DNA of 8,801 bases, taken from positions 1-8,801 of the forward strand of contig JABXGU010000801.1 of the NCBI GenBank assembly GCA_016550415.1, given 5' to 3'. Position 1 is the first letter of the stretch. Every line of letters starts with the position of its first letter. Origin of the DNA: an archaeon. Its GTDB lineage: Archaea > Asgardarchaeota > Hermodarchaeia > Hermodarchaeales > Hermodarchaeaceae. The notes under the pieces are model-generated. The model saw only the letters and a program-made list of their open reading frames with translations, was not told the origin of the DNA and did no database searches. Of the stretch, positions 5,074 through 8,801 are shown in pieces. The position numbers and the translations under genes were made by a program.

Positions 5074-6435
5074 AGCTGGATCCATTGTTTCCACGGCTAC
5101 AACGATATTTGTTTTGCAGCATGGTTCTTCGATTGAGATTGGACTCTCCAGAGATGAAACATGATTAATCATCGATACGCTGTTTAGTCGAAGAGGTCTA
5201 TAATTGCCAGTTGGTACTCGATACCAGACAGTTGACCCAGCATATGGCTGCGATGCATTTGAAGGTGAGACGTTTACCCACACTTGTGGCAATGAGACGT
5301 AGATATCAGTGTAATTGGAGAGAAATTTATTCTCATATTCTGTACGGATGTCCACCGTGGCATTTGGGAAATGCATGCGCTGGTTAGGAACTTCTTCTGG
5401 AGTTGCACGATAACCTGCCTGGACATAAAATTCACATGCTGGTGACGCGAGATCTAAAAGGCAGAATGAATTATTGGTCCAAGCTGTCACATTCAGGTCA
5501 AATATGAATCCCCATCTAGAGGCATTAGACATATCCGTGAAGGTGGCTTCAAAGGCTATAAGAGATTCATTATCAATTTTTGCATCGCCATCAACTGCTC
5601 CCACTCGTTCTACATCAAATAGTGAGATATTAGCTAGGATAGTGCCATCAGTTTCGTTGTATACTGTCTTGGGAAATTCGATGTAAGCCCGTCCATCTGA
5701 ATATTCTGTTGATCCTTTTGGCATAAGCGTTTTGAACAGCATTGTGCAGTGAACGATTGTGCCATTTCCGTAGATTAGCGTATTGTTCACCATTTCTATG
5801 CTGAACTCAAAGGTGAACATGTCTGATAAGTCGTCAGCGGCAAGGGAAACATCATTGGAGCTATTTAGGGTGTATCCGAAGAGGAGCGACCAATATCCCT
5901 GAGCATTTCCTCCTAGGTCCCGCTTGGTCTCCATTGCTTGGCTGATGCCACCCATGTTATATGTGATTGAACGTGGTTCAATTGTCCGATTTAGCAGATA
6001 GGCATTTCCGAAGTAGTCGTATACTACAAAGTCTCTTACAGTTATGTTATGATCCTCATCAAAGGTGTCCTTTACTATCACATGAAGTGGATTTTCGGCT
6101 CTCTTAAATCCAATGCCAAACAGGGCTTCCATATAATCTATAGAAACAACTGATTCATTGTTCACATTGCAATGGAATATATCGTGCTGCAAAAAGTAAA
6201 CATCAGCCTTTGCAGTCTCTGTGTCAGATTCCGTAGGAGTCCAGATTATGGCGGCAACAAATGCTCCACCAACTATGACTGCAACGAGTGCAATCACAAG
6301 ACCAAACTTAATCCATGTGGGCATACGCCGAATTCGGTATGTAACTTGGCGCTCCCGCTTCCTTTGCAGTTTTTCAGGTAATCGTTCAAGACGCTTTTCA
6401 CGGCGTTTTTGATCTTTTCGGCGTCTTCGCGTCAC
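5038..6435 (-). CDS. Single-pass membrane protein with heavily N-glycosylated extracellular domain
   Basis: 465 residues, no family recognised. Residues 1-38 hold about 19 Arg/Lys, so this tail should stay in the cytoplasm. One hydrophobic segment (about 42-65, IKFGLVIALVAVIVGGAFVA onward) is an uncleaved signal anchor. The remaining 400 residues would lie outside the cell, in a type II topology. The outer part is beta-rich by appearance and carries about 16 N-X-S/T sequons, among them NES, NIT, NRT, NSS, NNT, NGT, NET, NIS, NAS, NVT, NNS, NAT, NYT and NVS. This suggests an N-glycosylated surface protein. A few cysteines (including a CC pair near the C-terminus) could form disulphides. The start is GTG, with AGGAT (6443-6447) seven bases upstream. 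The last 11 codons and stop overlap the convergent plus-strand gene. The next gene upstream is divergent, so this gene is probably transcribed alone. Confidence 0.8.
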   Translation of the reverse strand: MTRRRRKDQKRREKRLERLPEKLQRKRERQVTYRIRRMPTWIKFGLVIALVAVIVGGAFVAAIIWTPTESDTETAKADVYFLQHDIFHCNVNNESVVSIDYMEALFGIGFKRAENPLHVIVKDTFDEDHNITVRDFVVYDYFGNAYLLNRTIEPRSITYNMGGISQAMETKRDLGGNAQGYWSLLFGYTLNSSNDVSLAADDLSDMFTFEFSIEMVNNTLIYGNGTIVHCTMLFKTLMPKGSTEYSDGRAYIEFPKTVYNETDGTILANISLFDVERVGAVDGDAKIDNESLIAFEATFTDMSNASRWGFIFDLNVTAWTNNSFCLLDLASPACEFYVQAGYRATPEEVPNQRMHFPNATVDIRTEYENKFLSNYTDIYVSLPQVWVNVSPSNASQPYAGSTVWYRVPTGNYRPLRLNSVSMINHVSSLESPISIEEPCCKTNIVVAVETMDPALTGIRRFLLIY

Positions 6436-6556
6436 TATAGTTATCCTGCCGTGCTAAAGGCGCTATCAGCGTCATCTTTTCCCTTATTTCAACATTACGG
6501 CTCGGGTAACCATTGGCAGGTTCTCTATTTTATCATCTGGCTTGGTTTTCTGGGGA

Positions 6557-6566
6557 AAATTTAAAT
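6557..6566 (+). promoter_or_regulatory. TATA-like box with purine BRE for the small winged-helix gene
   Basis: AAATTTAAAT is preceded by a purine-rich GGGGAAA that resembles a BRE. A transcript would start near 6587, giving a leader of about 50 bases to the ATG at 6636. This placement argues against the longer reading frame beginning at 6513, which starts upstream of the TATA box. Confidence 0.5.
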
Positions 6567-6635
6567 GATTCACTGTTCAGTCAGGAAGCGCACGTCAAAG
6601 AACATACAACTATACTATGGAGCGTGTCAAAGTAT

Positions 6636-7010
6636 ATGTCCGAAAAAGAACCATCGTCTGAGGAGCCAATCGAAACTACACCAGAGTCAGAAGAGGATGT
6701 GGAGGCAGAGGTCCCAACTCCATCTGCCACTCCTAAAACCAAAACTAAAACTGTAGAGGAAAAACCATCTGGTAAGGAGAAATCAAAACAGAAAGAGAAG
6801 CCAAAAACTCGTGCAAAACTGACAGTTCTTCAGGCTGCAGTTCTTGAAACAGTTCGAGAACGACCTCAGCGTGCTCAAGCAATTCAAACAATAATACGTG
6901 GTGTGGGCGGCGTTGAAATCCCACGCAATGAGATTATACGCTCTCTTAATGAACTTAAGGAAAAGGGGCTTGTAGAGAAGGTATCTGCAAAGGCTTGGCA
7001 AGCAAAATAA
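6636..7010 (+). CDS. Small winged-helix protein with charged disordered N-terminal tail
   Basis: 124 residues from the ATG at 6636. The frame stays open back to 6513, but that part lies across the promoter and has an unlikely composition. Residues 1-30 are acidic (Glu/Pro/Ser/Thr-rich) and 31-61 Lys-rich, so the first half should be disordered. Residues about 61-124 form a compact winged helix: LTVLQAAVLETVRERP, a second helix AQAIQTIIRGV, then EIPRNEIIRSLNELKEKGLVEKV as recognition helix and wing. Such domains bind DNA, or in eukaryote-like systems protein partners. Function is not assigned. GGAG at 6619-6622 is 13 bases before the ATG, a loose SD. The gene is divergent from the membrane-protein gene, about 200 bp away, and converges on the HerA-like gene with only 13 bp between stops. 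Confidence 0.72.
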   Translation: MSEKEPSSEEPIETTPESEEDVEAEVPTPSATPKTKTKTVEEKPSGKEKSKQKEKPKTRAKLTVLQAAVLETVRERPQRAQAIQTIIRGVGGVEIPRNEIIRSLNELKEKGLVEKVSAKAWQAK

Positions 7011-7023
7011 ATTGATGTGCGCA

Positions 7024-8580
7024 CTACTTCTTACGTTCTTTTAGTTCCTTTAGAGCTCGTTCAGCTACACTTAGGGCTTTCTTGTATTTCTTTTCCATTT
7101 TAGCAAGCTCAATTGTTAATTCTCTCACACGGACTGCTAGCTTGTTATTATCGTCTCGGAGTTCCTGAAGTTTTTGTTCAGCAGCTTGGAGTTCATCACG
7201 GAGAGCAGATATCCTTTGAGGGACATATTCACCTTTCCCTTCAACATCTGAACAAAGTTGTTGGAATCGCTCTACAGAAGCTTTTATTTTACTGGCAAAA
7301 TCTGTGCGTAACCTTATACGCCGATTCTCAAATTCTTCAAGTGTTTGAGGTTCAGCATAATCAAGTGGATTAAAACCCATTGCAGCATGAATTGTCTCTC
7401 GTGTTCTAACATCCACAATGAGTGGAACCTTCACTGCGTCGCCAGCAAATATTGCTTGTCCCGTACCTAGGCGTTGAATATCATCATTCCATTCACGAGA
7501 AAGTCCTTCTGTACTAGACACTACAATATCGACGTCGCGAATATCTGTCAGCTGGTGGATAATCCAGGTGCCAACTTGGCTACGCACAGTGGTATCAAGT
7601 AGCTGGGGTTTCTGAGTGATTATGATTAGGTTTGCTGCAAATTTACGGCCCTCCTGTGCCAAGAGCCTCATAATCGAAGTTGTTGCCGCCTTTCCTCGAT
7701 TAGGCGCTAGAAGGTGGGCTTCATCTACAAAGCAGAAAAATGGGGGTATAACTCGATCAACAGCAGCTTGGTAAAGATTAGTTAGAATCTCTTGGGATAG
7801 AGCTTCCTGAACATGAAGATCAAGCCCACGGAAATTAATTATTGTTCCTTGCCCAGACACTACCAAATCCTTTGGCTGGGTGCCAAGAAGTGCTTCAATG
7901 GGCAGGTCCGCGCCTGGATTTGCATGAAGATCCGCAAATTCGATGACACTTTTCTCATAACTTCTGGGCGTCACATTGAACTTTTCATTTCCCTCTTCTG
8001 AAGGTATTTTCAAACTTGAATATTCGCCGTGGCGATCCAAAACGACAATGGGGATTCCTTTCTTCAAGAACTCCTCCATAATTACTGCAGTTGTATAGCT
8101 CTTGCCGCTTCCTGTTTTTCCTACGACAAACAAGCGTCCCAATCGTTTTACAAGCAGCTGTATGGGAATAGTGCGACCAAGCAAATTACCTACAAAGACG
8201 GCCTCTTTCCTCGGGACATCAATGCCAAGGGATGAACCTACAGTGCGAGGAGTCGCCTTGTAGATTGCTGCATCTGGATTAAAGGGGGTTCGTGGCATTG
8301 TACCGACAACAGTGCAGGTTCCTTTGGTCTGCCCCTGTTCACTCCAAATATCCTTGCAAAGGAGCAGATATTCTTCACCTCGATGGGTTATGGAAAGAAA
8401 ATCATTACGCCCAACAGCTCCATGCTCCGTAATCTGAATAGTTAGGGTATGTGTTGTGCTTCGCCCTATAATTTTAGCAACTGAACCCGCAGATGGAGCT
8501 GAAGCATTGTCTTTGGGTGAACCTTGTTGGGACAGGTCCTTGGCTTGACCTGATTGCCCATTGGGAGTATCTGGATTCAA
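7024..8580 (-). CDS. HerA-like hexameric DNA-translocase ATPase (DUF87 family)
   Basis: 518 residues. After a disordered Gln/Ser/Pro-rich start (1-32), residues about 33-95 fit the HAS beta-barrel. The RecA-like ATPase follows: Walker A GKTGSGKS at 154-161, the HerA-type DRHGEY at 182-187, Walker B FVDEAHLL at 284-291 with Asp286 and Glu287, and the sensor strand IIITQKPQLLD at 319-329. HerA proteins form hexamers that pump double-stranded DNA, usually with the nuclease NurA and alongside Mre11-Rad50 in end resection. Neither partner is visible here, so a different HerA subtype is possible. Residues about 452-518 are a long, strongly charged coiled coil, which I do not recall as usual for canonical HerA. 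The TTG start is the only option: the upstream frame is closed by a TGA 12 codons back, and AGGGA (8590-8594) sits nine bases before it. Confidence 0.87.
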   Translation of the reverse strand: MNPDTPNGQSGQAKDLSQQGSPKDNASAPSAGSVAKIIGRSTTHTLTIQITEHGAVGRNDFLSITHRGEEYLLLCKDIWSEQGQTKGTCTVVGTMPRTPFNPDAAIYKATPRTVGSSLGIDVPRKEAVFVGNLLGRTIPIQLLVKRLGRLFVVGKTGSGKSYTTAVIMEEFLKKGIPIVVLDRHGEYSSLKIPSEEGNEKFNVTPRSYEKSVIEFADLHANPGADLPIEALLGTQPKDLVVSGQGTIINFRGLDLHVQEALSQEILTNLYQAAVDRVIPPFFCFVDEAHLLAPNRGKAATTSIMRLLAQEGRKFAANLIIITQKPQLLDTTVRSQVGTWIIHQLTDIRDVDIVVSSTEGLSREWNDDIQRLGTGQAIFAGDAVKVPLIVDVRTRETIHAAMGFNPLDYAEPQTLEEFENRRIRLRTDFASKIKASVERFQQLCSDVEGKGEYVPQRISALRDELQAAEQKLQELRDDNNKLAVRVRELTIELAKMEKKYKKALSVAERALKELKERKK

Positions 8581-8620
8581 TTCAATCAGTCCCTTCCCGT
8601 CTAGTCTGAAAAATCACGCC

Positions 8621-8626
8621 CTTAAA
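8621..8626 (-). promoter_or_regulatory. Possible TATA-like element for the HerA-like gene
   Basis: TTTAAG on the minus strand would place the transcript start near 8598, about 18 bases before the TTG codon and just upstream of the AGGGA ribosome-binding sequence. The match is short and imperfect. AT-rich sequence farther upstream (about 8665-8680) is an alternative. Confidence 0.28.
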
Positions 8627-8736
8627 CACTTTGTAGAAGCTCAGAAATCAAGGATATTCGCTTTATGAATATAATTTGGCTTATGGGAGAACACTTTTTC
8701 TTCTAATATGTAATATTGTAAATGAGGGCGAATTCG

Positions 8737-8801
8737 GTGAAAGTTAAGACGGTGATTCCGATTGGGGCGTTATCACCAAGTCTATCCTTTGGTGCTGCAT
8801 A
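8737..8801 (+). CDS. Probable 5' end of a gene cut by the window edge
   Basis: A GTG at 8737 is preceded by GAGGG (8724-8728) with eight bases between, a good SD. The frame is open to the window end for 21 codons, beginning MKVKTVIPIGALSPSLSFGA. An in-frame ATG at 8722 directly follows a TAA and could be the start instead. An AT-rich TATA-like stretch around 8667-8676 fits a start near 8697. The fragment is too short to identify. It is divergent from the HerA-like gene. Confidence 0.42.
   Translation, partial: MKVKTVIPIGALSPSLSFGAA

Noticed and set aside
6513..6635. N-terminal extension of the winged-helix gene to a start at 6513
   Set aside because: The extension begins upstream of the TATA-like box at 6557-6566 and has an unrelated composition; the ATG at 6636 is followed by a typical charged tail.
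1..8801. CRISPR array, transposase or integrase
   Set aside because: No regularly spaced direct repeats and no recombinase-like motifs were seen in any frame.

Overview
The window looks like chromosomal DNA of an archaeon, most likely an Asgard archaeon (a Thorarchaeota-like lineage is my guess). This rests on a combination of genes. There is an archaeal/eukaryotic-type glutamyl-tRNA synthetase, an AK6/Fap7-type adenylate kinase and a HerA-like ATPase. There is also a Roadblock/LC7 protein with a long proline-rich linker, and a tandem winged-helix protein whose sequence resembles the ESCRT-II subunit Vps22 (EAP30). Archaeal TATA-like boxes precede several genes. Starts are often TTG or GTG, with weak or absent Shine-Dalgarno (SD) sequences. 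No mobile element, CRISPR array, tRNA or rRNA was seen.

Layout. 1-205: no gene; a GC-rich, self-complementary block (about 18-110) followed by a T8 run, possibly the end of a structured RNA or plus-strand transcript. 206-3792, all minus: a small basic protein with a promoter in front of it, then Fap7-like kinase, GltX and the Roadblock protein. These have gaps of 103, 64 and 84 bp, so they may be co-transcribed, with a translation/ribosome theme followed by a small-GTPase-regulator-type protein. 3871-4524, minus: the ESCRT-II-like gene. 4645-5073, plus: a conserved-looking Cys/His-containing protein of unknown function, divergent from the ESCRT-II-like gene across a promoter region that holds a near-perfect inverted repeat touching a TATA-like box. 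5038-6435, minus: a single-pass membrane protein with a very basic cytoplasmic tail and about sixteen N-glycosylation sequons; its 3' end overlaps the previous gene tail to tail. 6636-7010, plus: a small winged-helix protein with a charged, disordered tail. 7024-8580, minus: a HerA-like ATPase with a coiled-coil C-terminus, convergent with the winged-helix gene and only 13 bp from it. 8737-8801, plus: the probable start of a gene cut by the window edge.

Functionally, the left half combines protein synthesis and ribosome assembly with regulators of Asgard membrane/GTPase biology. The right half has a surface glycoprotein and a DNA-processing-type motor. The most interesting items are the ESCRT-II-like gene standing without other ESCRT genes nearby, the Roadblock/winged-helix architecture, the heavily glycosylated type II membrane protein, and the inverted-repeat operator candidate at 4563-4577.
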